A DNA stretch of 64,000 bases, from assembly GCF_003034995.1 (NCBI RefSeq), contig NZ_PZKF01000012.1, positions 24,433 through 88,432 on the forward strand. The letters run 5' to 3'. Below are positions 29,014 to 38,700 of this stretch, piece after piece (position 1 is the stretch's first letter; each line of letters begins with the position of its first letter). The stretch comes from Phaeovulum veldkampii DSM 11550. GTDB taxonomy: Bacteria; Pseudomonadota; Alphaproteobacteria; Rhodobacterales; Rhodobacteraceae. The notes under the pieces were generated by a model. The model had not been told where the DNA came from, did not search any database, and was given only the letters and a program-made list of their open reading frames with translations. The position numbers and the translations under genes were made by a program.

Positions 29014-30588
29014 ATGCTGGAAAACTGGGGGTTGGCTCTTGTCATCGTGGCAAGCTCGGTCGCATCGGCGTTGATTGCGCTGATGCTGATTTCGCTTGCC
29101 CCCGGCACCGGGCGGCGCCGCGCCAGTGCTGCGGAGCGGCCGCCGCTGGAGGAAACGGTGTTTCTGTTCGACGATCAGCTATTGATCGACGCCACTCCAC
29201 CGGCTCGCGCTCTGCTGGAGGCGGCGGCGGTCAGCGGCAGCGACTGGGCAAGGCTTCTGGCCTTTCTGAGCCCGCGTTTTGGTGACGTGTCGGCAGATAT
29301 GGCCAGTTTGGCCGATCGTGGCCGGGTCGAACTGGTCTCTCGGTCTGATGCAGAAACAGCCGCCCCCCTGCGGCTTCTGGCAGAGGACGTGAATGGCCTG
29401 GCCCGGATCACCCTGATCGATCCTGAGGCCGAGGGCAGCGGTGTTCTGGTCGATGGGCTGAGCCAGCGTGCGATGGAGGATGAGTTGGCCCAACTGCGAG
29501 CCACGGTCGATGCGCTGCCCGCATTGGCCTGGCGCGAGGGGCCCGATGGCGCGGTGACCTGGGCCAACCGCGCCTATCTGCTGCATTCCGACGCTATCGA
29601 GGCTGCCGATGACACAATGGTCTGGCCGCTGCCGCGCCTGTTCGATCTGCCCCCCGGCCCTGCCACAGCGCCCCGCCGCTGTCGGCTGGGCGATGAGGGC
29701 GAGCATCCGGCCTGGTTTGATTGCTACAGCGTCGGGCCGGACCATGAGGGCCTGCACTTCGCCTTGCCCGCCGATGCCGCGGTGCGCGCCGAACGCAGCC
29801 TGCGCGAATTCGTCCAGACCCTGTCCAAGACCTTCGCCGATCTGCCGATCGGGTTGGCGGTGTTTGACCGGCAGCGTCTGTTGCAGATGTTCAATCCGGC
29901 GCTGGTCGATCTGATGCAGCTTGGCCCTGATTTCCTGTCGGCCCGGCCCACGCTTTATGCCTTTCTGGACCGGCTGCGCGAAACCCGGATGATGCCCGAA
30001 CCCCGCGATTATCGAAGCTGGCGCCAGCAGATGACCGAGTTGGAACAGGCCGCGTCGGCGGGGTATCACGCCGAAACGTGGTCGCTGTCCGGCGGTCAGA
30101 CCTACCGCGTCACCGGCCGCCCACACCCCGGCGGCGCTGTGGCCTTCCTGTTTGAGGATATATCGGCCGAGGTTTCCCTCACCCGCCGCTTCCGCGCCGA
30201 GCTGGAACTGGGCCAAGAGGTTCTCGATGCGCTGGAAGAGGCGGTGGCGGTGTTCCTGCCCTCGGGCGATCTGGTCAATTCGAACGCCGCCTATGCCCGG
30301 CTTTGGGGGGTGGACCCGTCCAGCACGCTGGGCCGCGTCACGGTGCTGGATGCCGCCCGCGTCTGGCACGACCAATGTCGTCCGACCCCGATCTGGGCGG
30401 AGGCGCGTGATTTCGTCGTCCGGCTGGGCGACCGCGCGGCCTGGTTTGCCGGTGCCGAACTGACCGATGGCCGCACGCTGTCGTGCCGGTTTGTGCCGCT
30501 GTCGGGTGGCGCCACGCTGGCCGGGTTCCGGCTGGCCGGGCCACTGCCCGCACCGCGCCGCCCGGCGGCATTTGCCGACATCGGCTGA
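29014..30588 (+). CDS. PAS-domain membrane protein, sensor-like without kinase domain
   Basis: 524-residue protein with one N-terminal membrane helix (LALVIVASSVASALIALMLISLA) and PAS-like folds. A first region lies near residues 170-250 (LRATVDALPALAWREGPDGAVTWANRAY); a second near 275-380 (FADLPIGLAVFDRQRLLQMFNPAL); a third near 405-500 (LDALEEAVAVFLPSGDLVNSNAAYARLWG). No histidine-kinase, GGDEF, EAL or HTH output follows. Its position 99 bp after regB, leading into tsaE, suggests linkage to redox sensing, but the ligand and partner are unknown. Confidence 0.8.
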   Translation: MLENWGLALVIVASSVASALIALMLISLAPGTGRRRASAAERPPLEETVFLFDDQLLIDATPPARALLEAAAVSGSDWARLLAFLSPRFGDVSADMASLADRGRVELVSRSDAETAAPLRLLAEDVNGLARITLIDPEAEGSGVLVDGLSQRAMEDELAQLRATVDALPALAWREGPDGAVTWANRAYLLHSDAIEAADDTMVWPLPRLFDLPPGPATAPRRCRLGDEGEHPAWFDCYSVGPDHEGLHFALPADAAVRAERSLREFVQTLSKTFADLPIGLAVFDRQRLLQMFNPALVDLMQLGPDFLSARPTLYAFLDRLRETRMMPEPRDYRSWRQQMTELEQAASAGYHAETWSLSGGQTYRVTGRPHPGGAVAFLFEDISAEVSLTRRFRAELELGQEVLDALEEAVAVFLPSGDLVNSNAAYARLWGVDPSSTLGRVTVLDAARVWHDQCRPTPIWAEARDFVVRLGDRAAWFAGAELTDGRTLSCRFVPLSGGATLAGFRLAGPLPAPRRPAAFADIG

Positions 30589-30640
30589 TCGTGCCGAATG
30601 CGCCTTGCAGCCCCGGGGCCGCGCGGTAAAACTGCCCGCC

Positions 30641-31126
30641 ATGGCCACCTGCGCAACCCTGACCCTGCCGCTGCCCGACGCCCAGGCGACCGCCCGTCTG
30701 GGCGCGCGGCTGGCGCCCCTTTTGGGCCGCGCAGATGTGCTGTTGCTGGAGGGCGCCATTGGCGCGGGCAAGACCCATTTTGCCCGTGCACTCATTCTCG
30801 CCCGTCTGGCCGCTGTCGGGCGCCGCGAGGATGTGCCCTCGCCCACCTTCACCCTGGTTCAGACCTATGAGGCCGGCGATCTGGAGGTCTGGCACGCCGA
30901 TCTGTATCGCCTGACCCGGCCTGACGAGATCGCCGAACTGGGCCTGGAAGAGGCCTTCGACAGCGCGCTTTGCCTTGTCGAATGGCCTGACCGGATGGCT
31001 GATCTTGCGCCCGACACGGCGCTGCGCCTCAGCTTTCGGCCTGATGCGGGCGAGGGGCGGGTGGTCACCCTCACCGGCCCCGAGTCGCGCTGGGCGCCGG
31101 TTCTGGCGAGGCTTGCCAATGGCTGA
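30641..31126 (+). CDS. tsaE: tRNA threonylcarbamoyladenosine biosynthesis ATPase TsaE
   Basis: 161-residue P-loop ATPase needed to cycle the TsaBD complex in t6A synthesis. The Walker A motif is LEGAIGAGKTHFARAL (about residues 35-50), followed by PSPTFTLVQTYEAG and the family's HADLYRLTRPDEIAELGLEE and CLVEWPDRM. The ATG at 30641 is the first that removes non-conserved upstream residues; its ribosome binding site is weak. It overlaps amgK by eight bases, opening a tsaE-amgK-murU-addB-addA operon. Confidence 0.93.
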   Translation: MATCATLTLPLPDAQATARLGARLAPLLGRADVLLLEGAIGAGKTHFARALILARLAAVGRREDVPSPTFTLVQTYEAGDLEVWHADLYRLTRPDEIAELGLEEAFDSALCLVEWPDRMADLAPDTALRLSFRPDAGEGRVVTLTGPESRWAPVLARLANG

Positions 31127-32138
31127 CCGCGCCGCCCGGATCGACGATTTTCTGTCTGCTGCGGGTTGGGCCGGGGCCGCGCGCGCGCCGCTGGCGGGCG
31201 ACGCCTCGGCGCGTCGGTATCTGCGGCTGACCCACGGCCCCCGCCGCGCGGTTCTGATGGATGCCCCGCCCGAAACCGGCGAAGATGTGCGCCCCTTCCT
31301 GCGCATGGCGCGCTGGCTGGCCGAACAGGGCCTTTCGGCCCCGGCCATCCTTGCCAAAGATACCGCCCGCGGCCTTCTGCTGCTGGAGGATCTGGGCGAT
31401 GATCTGCTGGCCCGTCTGATCGCCGCCGATCCTGCGCGCGAGGCCCCGCTTTATGCTGCGGTCACCGAGATTTTGTTGCACCTGCACACCCGCCCCGTGC
31501 CTGGCTTTCTGACCCCGCTTGACGGCCCGGCGCTGGGCGATCTGGTGCGGATCGTGGCCGACTGGTATCTGCCCGGCATTGGTGCTGCGCCTACTGCGGC
31601 GGCGGGTGAAATTCCGGGCCTGATATCGGTCGCCTATGCCCGGCTGAACCATGAGGCGCCGGTGGTGGCGCTGCGTGATTTTCACGCCGAGAACCTGATC
31701 TGGCTACCGGGCCGCAGTGGTCCCGCGCGGCTTGGCCTGCTGGACTTTCAGGATGCCGTTGCGGCGCATCCGGCCTATGATCTGGTGTCGGCGCTGCAAG
31801 ATGCGCGCCGCGATGTGCAGGCCGCAGTCGCCGCGCGCGAATGCACCCGCTACGCCGCGGCAGCGGGGCTTGATCCGGCGCGCTTTGCGGCGGTTTATGC
31901 GCTGCTGGGGGCGCAGCGGTCGCTGCGCATTCTGGGGGTTTTTGCCCGGCTGTGCATGGCGCGCGGAAAGCCGGGCTATGTCGCGCTGATCCCCCGCGTC
32001 TGGGGCCATGTTTGCCAAAACCTCGCGCATCCCGAACTTGCCCCCCTTGCCGCCGCCGTGCGCGCGGCCCTGCCCGCACCCACGCCCGAGCGGCTGAACC
32101 GGATCACAGACCAATGTGCCCAGCACCCGATGCGTTGA
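31119..32138 (+). CDS. amgK: Sugar kinase AmgK (MurNAc/GlcNAc anomeric kinase)
   Basis: 339-residue aminoglycoside-phosphotransferase-fold kinase. The kinase core is visible as APLAGDASARRYLRL, LLLLEDLGDDLLARL, VALRDFHAENLIWL (catalytic Asp and Asn) and LGLLDFQDAVAAHPAYDLV (metal-binding DFQDA). Directly followed by a murU-type gene, it fits AmgK, which phosphorylates MurNAc at the anomeric carbon in the UDP-MurNAc salvage route known from Pseudomonas and other bacteria. Function is inferred from the pairing. Confidence 0.88.
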   Translation: MADRAARIDDFLSAAGWAGAARAPLAGDASARRYLRLTHGPRRAVLMDAPPETGEDVRPFLRMARWLAEQGLSAPAILAKDTARGLLLLEDLGDDLLARLIAADPAREAPLYAAVTEILLHLHTRPVPGFLTPLDGPALGDLVRIVADWYLPGIGAAPTAAAGEIPGLISVAYARLNHEAPVVALRDFHAENLIWLPGRSGPARLGLLDFQDAVAAHPAYDLVSALQDARRDVQAAVAARECTRYAAAAGLDPARFAAVYALLGAQRSLRILGVFARLCMARGKPGYVALIPRVWGHVCQNLAHPELAPLAAAVRAALPAPTPERLNRITDQCAQHPMR

Positions 32139-32803
32139 TGCTGTTTGCCGCGGGCTTTGGCACCCGGATGGGCGCGCTGACTGCGACGCGCCCCAAACCG
32201 CTGATCAAGGTGGCGGGCCGCGCGTTGATCGACCATGCGCTGACACTGGCCGAGGCGGCTGCGGTGGTGCGGATCGTGGCCAACACGCATTACCTGGCCG
32301 ACCAGATCGCCGCGCATCTTGCCGGGCGCGGTGTGCGGATCTCGGCCGAGCCGGAGCGGATTCTGGAAACCGGCGGTGGTTTGCGGGCGGCGCGGCCTCT
32401 GCTGGGCGCGGGGCCGGTGTTCACGCTTAACACCGATGCTGTCTGGACCGGACCCAACGTGCTAAAAACCCTGCGCGCGGCCTGGTGCGCGCCGATGGGT
32501 GCGCTATTGGCGCTGGTGCCGCCCGATCGTGCGCTGGGCCACACCGGCCCCGGCGATTTCACCCTTGGCCCCGATGGCCGCATCACCCGCGGCCCCGGCT
32601 ATGTCTATTCGGGGGCGCAGATCGTCGATCCCGCGGGGCTTGAAGATATTCCCGAGGCGGTTTTTTCGCTCAACCGCCATTGGGACAGGCTGATCAGCGA
32701 GGGTCGCGCCTTTGGCGTCATCCACCCCGGTGGCTGGTGCGATGTGGGCCGCCCCGAAAGTATCCCGCTGGCCGAGACGATGCTGCGGGCCGCCGATGGA
32801 TAG
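32114..32803 (+). CDS. murU: MurNAc-1-phosphate uridylyltransferase MurU
   Basis: 229-residue nucleotidyltransferase. The signature is LMLFAAGFGTRMGALTATRPKPLIKVAGRALIDH, with the G-x-G-T-R-M-x(n)-P-K-P pattern, followed by VNT-type FTLNTDAVWTG near the metal site. With AmgK it converts recycled MurNAc directly to UDP-MurNAc, bypassing de novo synthesis, a route linked to intrinsic fosfomycin tolerance. I use the ATG at 32114, giving 25 bases of overlap with amgK; a second ATG at 32138 is possible. Confidence 0.88.
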   Translation: MCPAPDALMLFAAGFGTRMGALTATRPKPLIKVAGRALIDHALTLAEAAAVVRIVANTHYLADQIAAHLAGRGVRISAEPERILETGGGLRAARPLLGAGPVFTLNTDAVWTGPNVLKTLRAAWCAPMGALLALVPPDRALGHTGPGDFTLGPDGRITRGPGYVYSGAQIVDPAGLEDIPEAVFSLNRHWDRLISEGRAFGVIHPGGWCDVGRPESIPLAETMLRAADG

Positions 32804-35741
32804 CCGCGGCCTGTTTGCCCTGCCCCCCGGCACCGATTTTCCGCGCGCGCTGGTTGCGGGTCTGATCGAACGGATGGAGGGCGCCCCGCCCGAGGCGATG
32901 GCGCGGGTGCATCTGTATCTGAACACCGGGCGGATGCTGCGGGCGGTGCGTGCGGCCTTTGACGAAACCGGCACCCGGCTTTTGCCGCGGATGCGGCTGA
33001 TCACCGATCTGGGCGCCGATCCCGTGCCGGGGCTGCCGCCTGCGGTGCCCCCCCTGCGTCGGCGGCTGGAACTGGCGCAACTTGTCGCCGGGCTGACCCA
33101 TAGCCTGCCCGATTTTGCCCCCGGCACGGGGCTATACGCGCTGGCCGACAGTCTGGCCACCCTACTGGCCGAGATGCAGGGCGAGGGTATCGCACCCGAG
33201 GCGCTGGAGCGTCTGTCGATCGCCGACACCCATTCTGAACACTGGGGCCGCAGTCTTGCCTTTCTGCGTATCGTCGCGCGGTATTTCGACCCTGACAGCC
33301 CGCCCGACCCCGAGGCGCGCCAGCGCCGGGTGATCGCGGCGCTGGCGGTGCGCTGGGCCGAAAACCCGCCTGATCATCCGGTGATCGTGGCAGGTTCCAC
33401 CGGGTCGCGCGGGGCCACGGCACTGTTGTTGAAGGCGGTGGCGCAGCTGCCGCAGGGCGCCGTGGTGCTGCCGGGGTTCGATTTTGCCCAGCCCGCAGAG
33501 GCCTGGGATAATCTGATCGCTGGGCCGGTTCCGGCCGAGGATCATCCGCAATATCGCTTTGCGCTGCTGATGCGGGCGCTGGGCCAGCCGCCCGCCCAGG
33601 TGCGGCCCTGGCACAGCACACCCGCGCCTGTGCCAGCCCGCAATGCGCTGGTGTCGCTGGCGTTGCGCCCCGCCCCCGTCACCGATCAGTGGATGACCGA
33701 GGGCGCGCGGTTGGCTGATCTGCCCGCCGCGACCGAGGGGATGACGTTGATCGAGGCGCCAGACCCCCGGTCCGAGGCGCTGGCGATCGCGCTGATCCTG
33801 CGGCAGGCGGCCGAAACCGGCGCCCGCGCCGCGCTGATCACCCCTGACCGGCTGCTGACCCGCCGTGTTTCTGCTGCGCTCGGCCGCTGGGGTATCCTGC
33901 CCGATGACAGCGCAGGCCAGCCGCTGCCGCTGTCGCCACCGGGCCGGTTCTTGCGCCATGTCGCGGCGGTGATGGGGCGCAAGCTCACGCTTGAGGCGCT
34001 GTTCGTTCTGCTCAAGCATCCGCTGACGGCGACGGGCGCGGGCAACCGGGGGCCGCATCTGCGTTTTACCCGCGATCTGGAATTGCACCTGCGCCGCCAC
34101 GGCCCCGCCTTCCCCGATGCCGCCGCCCTGCGCCGCTGGGCCGGGGCCGAGGCAGACCGTCTGGCCTGGGCTGACTGGCTTGGCGGCACCATAGCGGAGC
34201 TGGACATGATCACCGAGGCGCCGCTGGCCACCTGCATCGACCGCCATCTGGCCCTTGCCGAGACCCTTGCCGCTGGCCCCGGCGGCCATATCGAGACGAG
34301 CGAACTGTGGCGCAAGGAAGGCGGGCAGGAAGCCGCGCGGATCATGGCCGATCTGGCGCGCGAGGCGGGCCATGGCGGCGTCTACACCCCCGCCGATTAT
34401 GCCGATCTGTTGGCGGGGCTGTTGCAGGGCGGCACGGTTCGCCAAGGTGCCGCGGCGCATTCCGGCATCATGATCCACGGCACGCTGGAGGCGCGGGTGG
34501 CGGGCGTCGATCTGGCGATCCTTGCCGGGCTGAACGAAGGCGCCTGGCCGCAGGCTACCGCGCCCGACCCCTGGCTTAGCCGCCGGATGCGGCAAGAGGC
34601 CGGTCTGTTGCTGCCCGAGCGTCAGATCGGCCTGTCTGCGCATGACTTTCAGCAGGCCATCGCCGCGCCCCGCGCCGTGCTGACCCGTGCGCGCCGCGAT
34701 GCCGAGGCCGAATGTGTGCCCTCGCGCTGGCTGAACCGGCTGGTCAACTTGATGGCGGGCCTGCCCGCGGCGGGCGGCCCCGCCGCGCTTGAGGGGATGC
34801 GCGCGCGGGGCCGCCACTGGCTTGATCTGGCCGCATCGCTGGAGGCGCATCAGGTCGCAAGCCTGCCTGCCGAGGCCCATGTTCCGGTCGCGCGGCCCGC
34901 GCCCCGCCCACCCGTTGCGGCGCGGATGCGCGAACTGCCGGTGACCGCGATCAAGACCCTGATCCGCGATCCCTACGCCGTTTACGCCGGGCGCATCCTG
35001 CGGTTGCGTCCGCTGAACCCGCTGCGCCCCAAGCCCGACCCCCGCATTCGCGGCGAGGTGCTGCACAAGATCGTAGAAGATTTCGTCAAGACCCGCCCCG
35101 AGATCGAAACTCCCGAAACCGCGCAGGCCCGGCTGATGCAGGTCACCGGGTCGGTGTTGGCGCTGCTGGTGCCCTGGCCCACCGCGCGGCGGCTGTGGCT
35201 GGCCCGGATCGCCCGCATTGCCCCCGCCTTTGGCGAGGCCGAGGCCGCCCGCGCCGCCGAGGGCGCCCCGGTGGTGATTGAAAAGAAAGGCGCTGTGCCG
35301 CTGCGCGCCCTTGGCTTTACCCTCACCGCCCGGCCCGACCGGATCGACCTTCTGGCCGATGGCAGGGTTCATATCTTTGACTACAAGACCGGCAAGCCGC
35401 CGTCGGAACGGGAAATGAAGGCCTTTGACAAGCAATTGTATCTGGAAGCGGCAATGGCCGAACGCGGCGGGTTCGAGGCCTTTGGCCCCCGCGCCGTTGC
35501 GGCGATGAGCCATATCCAGTTGGGCGGCGAGGGCGCCACCAGCCACCATGACGCTGCCCCCGATGTGATCGCCGAGACATGGGCAGGACTGGAAAAGCTG
35601 ATCGCGCATTACCTGCGCGCCGATACCGGCTTTACCGCCCGCCGCGCCCTGCAACGCACCGAAGAGGCGAGTGATTACGATCACCTCTCGCGCTTTGGCG
35701 AATGGGAAATGACGGACACCCCCAACCCGGAGGATGTCTGA
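32796..35741 (+). CDS. addB: Double-strand break repair protein AddB
   Basis: 981-residue subunit of the AddAB helicase-nuclease, which processes broken ends for RecA. It has an inactivated UvrD-like helicase fold and a C-terminal PD-(D/E)XK nuclease with IRGEVLHKIVEDFVKTRP, ARPDRIDLLADGRVHIFDYKTGKPPS and DKQLYLEAAMA. I see none of the paired cysteines that hold the Fe-S cluster in Bacillus AddB, so this is the alphaproteobacterial form. The start overlaps murU by eight bases. Confidence 0.93.
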   Translation: MDSRGLFALPPGTDFPRALVAGLIERMEGAPPEAMARVHLYLNTGRMLRAVRAAFDETGTRLLPRMRLITDLGADPVPGLPPAVPPLRRRLELAQLVAGLTHSLPDFAPGTGLYALADSLATLLAEMQGEGIAPEALERLSIADTHSEHWGRSLAFLRIVARYFDPDSPPDPEARQRRVIAALAVRWAENPPDHPVIVAGSTGSRGATALLLKAVAQLPQGAVVLPGFDFAQPAEAWDNLIAGPVPAEDHPQYRFALLMRALGQPPAQVRPWHSTPAPVPARNALVSLALRPAPVTDQWMTEGARLADLPAATEGMTLIEAPDPRSEALAIALILRQAAETGARAALITPDRLLTRRVSAALGRWGILPDDSAGQPLPLSPPGRFLRHVAAVMGRKLTLEALFVLLKHPLTATGAGNRGPHLRFTRDLELHLRRHGPAFPDAAALRRWAGAEADRLAWADWLGGTIAELDMITEAPLATCIDRHLALAETLAAGPGGHIETSELWRKEGGQEAARIMADLAREAGHGGVYTPADYADLLAGLLQGGTVRQGAAAHSGIMIHGTLEARVAGVDLAILAGLNEGAWPQATAPDPWLSRRMRQEAGLLLPERQIGLSAHDFQQAIAAPRAVLTRARRDAEAECVPSRWLNRLVNLMAGLPAAGGPAALEGMRARGRHWLDLAASLEAHQVASLPAEAHVPVARPAPRPPVAARMRELPVTAIKTLIRDPYAVYAGRILRLRPLNPLRPKPDPRIRGEVLHKIVEDFVKTRPEIETPETAQARLMQVTGSVLALLVPWPTARRLWLARIARIAPAFGEAEAARAAEGAPVVIEKKGAVPLRALGFTLTARPDRIDLLADGRVHIFDYKTGKPPSEREMKAFDKQLYLEAAMAERGGFEAFGPRAVAAMSHIQLGGEGATSHHDAAPDVIAETWAGLEKLIAHYLRADTGFTARRALQRTEEASDYDHLSRFGEWEMTDTPNPEDV

Positions 35742-38700
35742 TGCGCCGGGATGAGGCGACGATCCGTCAGGTGCAAGCGGCAGACCCGATGGCCTCGACC
35801 TGGCTTTCGGCCAATGCCGGTTCGGGCAAGACGCGGGTGCTGACCGACCGGGTGGCGCGACTGCTTCTGGCCGGAACCGAGCCGCAAAAGGTGCTGTGCC
35901 TGACCTACACAAAGGCCGCCGCGGCAGAGATGCAGAACCGCTTGCTGGCGCGGTTGGGGGCCTGGGCGATGAAGCCCGACGCCGACCTGCGCGCCGAACT
36001 TCAGACGCTGGGCGATGACGGCCCGATCCCCGCCGACCGTCTGGCCGAGGCGCGTCGGCTGTTTGCCAAGGCGATCGAAACGCCCGGCGGGCTGAAGATT
36101 CAGACGATCCATTCGTTCTGCGCCGCGCTGCTGCGCCGCTTTCCGCTGGAGGCGGGGGTGTCGCATGATTTCACCGAAATGGATGACCGCGCCGCCGCTC
36201 TTCTGCGTGCCGAGGTGATTGAGGAAATGGCCGCGGGGGGCGATGTCGCTGCGGTGGATGCGCTGGCCCGCCACTGGTCATCCGAGGATTTCGAGGGCCT
36301 GCTGGCCGAGATCGGGCGCCACGCCGAGGCCTTTGCCCAGCCGTTCGACCGGCCCGGCGCGCTGGCCCTGTTCGACCTGCCGCCCGACTATGACGAGGCC
36401 GCGTTGCGCGCTGAGGTGTTTCTGGGCGGCGAGGGCGAACTGATCGCCGCGCTGGTGCCTATCCTGCGCGCCAAGGGCGGCAATGACGGCAAGGCGGGTG
36501 ACCGGCTGACCGAGGCGCCGCTGGGTCTGACGTTGCTGGAAGGCGTCCTGCTGACCGGCGCGGGCGCCAAAGACCCGTTCACTGCCAAGATCGGCAGCTT
36601 TCCCACCAAGGCCACCCGCGACGGCCCCGCCGCGCCCCTGATGCCCGCGCTTGAGGCGCTGATGCTGCGCGTCGAGGCCGCGCGCCCCCGGCGCATCGCG
36701 CTGGCGGCTGCCGAACGCACGCTCGCGCTGCACCGTTTTGCCGGTGCCTTCCTGCCGCGCTACGGCGCGCGCAAGGCGGCGCGCGGATGGCTGGATTTCG
36801 ACGATCTGATCGCCCATGCGGGCAAGCTGCTATCTGACCCGTCGGTGGCGCAATGGGTGCTGTTCCGGCTGGATGGCGGGATCGACCACATCCTTGTGGA
36901 CGAGGCCCAAGATACCTCGCCCGGCCAGTGGCGGGTGATCGAGCGTCTGGCCGAGGAATTTACCGCAGGCGTTGGCGCGCGGGGCGTGACGCGCACGATC
37001 TTTGTCGTGGGTGATCGCAAGCAGTCGATCTACTCCTTTCAGGGCGCCGATCTGACCGCATTCGAGGCGATGCGCGCCCATTTCGCTGGGCGCTTCGCCG
37101 CCGCGGGCCGTCCGTTGCAAGACCTGACGCTGGACTATTCCTTCCGCTCTTCCGAGGCGATCCTGCGGCTGGTCGATCTGACCTTTGACGGGCGGGTGCA
37201 AAAGGGGCTGGGCGGCGAAACCAGACATCTGGCCCATGATGCCGCTCGTCCCGGCCGCGTCGATCTGTGGGAGCCGGTTCCAAAGCCCGATGCGGGGGCG
37301 GAGGATGCCTGGGATACACCCCTTGACCTGCGCGGTGAAAGCCACGAGGCGGTGGTGCTGGCGCGCCAGATCGCCGCCGAAATCCGCCGGATGATCGCGG
37401 CGGGAACGCGCATCCCCACCAAGACAGGCCCGCGCCCGATGCATGAGGGCGATGTGCTGATCCTGGTGCAGCGGCGCGCGGCGCTGTTTGCCGAACTGAT
37501 CCGCGCTTGCAAGGCCGAGGGGCTGGCGATTGCCGGGGCCGACCGGATGAAGCTGGGCGCCGAACTGGCCGTGCGAGACATCACCGCGACTCTGGCCTTT
37601 CTTGCCACGCCCGAGGATGACCTGTCGCTGGCCTGTGCGCTGCGTTCGCCGCTGTTCGGCTGGACCGAGGCGCAGCTTTACGCGCTGGCCCAGCCCCGCA
37701 ACGGTTTCCTGTGGGAGGCGTTGCGCGGCACGGGCCACGCCGAAACGCGGGCGGTTCTGAGCGACCTACGCGACGCGGCCGATTTCCTGCGGCCTTATGA
37801 GTTGATCGAACGGCTTTTGACCCGGCACGAGGGCCGCGCGCGGCTGATCGCACGGCTGGGGGCCGAGGCCGAGGATGGCATCGACGAACTGCTGGCTCAG
37901 GCGCTTGCCTATGAACGCGCTGAGGTTCCCAGTCTGACCGGCTTTCTGGGTTGGCTGGGCGCCGATGACGTAGAGGTCAAGCGCCAGCCCGAGGGCGCGG
38001 GCCGGGCCATTCGCGTTATGACGGTGCATGGCGCCAAGGGGCTTGAGGCGCCGGTGGTGATCTTGCCCGATACCGCCAACCGCAAGGACATGCTGCGCGC
38101 CGAGGTGATCCGGTTGGGCGGTGCCGCGGTGTGGAAAACCCCCGCCGATGCCAGCCCCGCCATTCTGGCCGAGGCCCGGGCCGAAGCGCTGGAACGGCAC
38201 CGCGACGAACGGATGCGGCTTTTGTATGTGGCGATGACGCGGGCCGAAAGCTGGCTGATCGTGGCCGCGGCGGGTGAGGTTGGCCCGGAAAGCTGGCACG
38301 CGCTTGTGGCGGCAGGGATGGAGCGTGCGGGCGCCGCGGGGCTGCGCCTGTCGGCAGCCGAGGCGTCCTTTGGCCCGGTGCGCCGCCTGTCTTTTGGCGA
38401 CTGGCCCGAAGATTGCCCCGCGGCCCCGGCGCCGGGCACCGCCGCGCCCGCGCTGCCCGGCTGGGTGCTGGCCGCGCCGCCTGCGGCGGTGGCCGCGCCG
38501 CCGATCCTCAGCCCCTCGGATCTGGGCGGTGCCAAGGCGCTGCCGGGCGAGGCGGGGCTGGATGAGGAAACCGCCCTGCGCCGCGGCAGCCAGTTGCACC
38601 GCCTGTTGGAGCATCTGCCCGGCTGGCCCGTGGCCGACTGGCCACAGGTCGCGCCCGTGCTTCTGGCGGATGCCTCCGAAGCCGAGGTTGAGGCCGCGTT

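Noticed and set aside
33162..35912. 916-codon open frame antisense to addB
   Set aside because: It is also a composition shadow: it covers a well-supported gene, has no plausible start signal and no recognisable fold.
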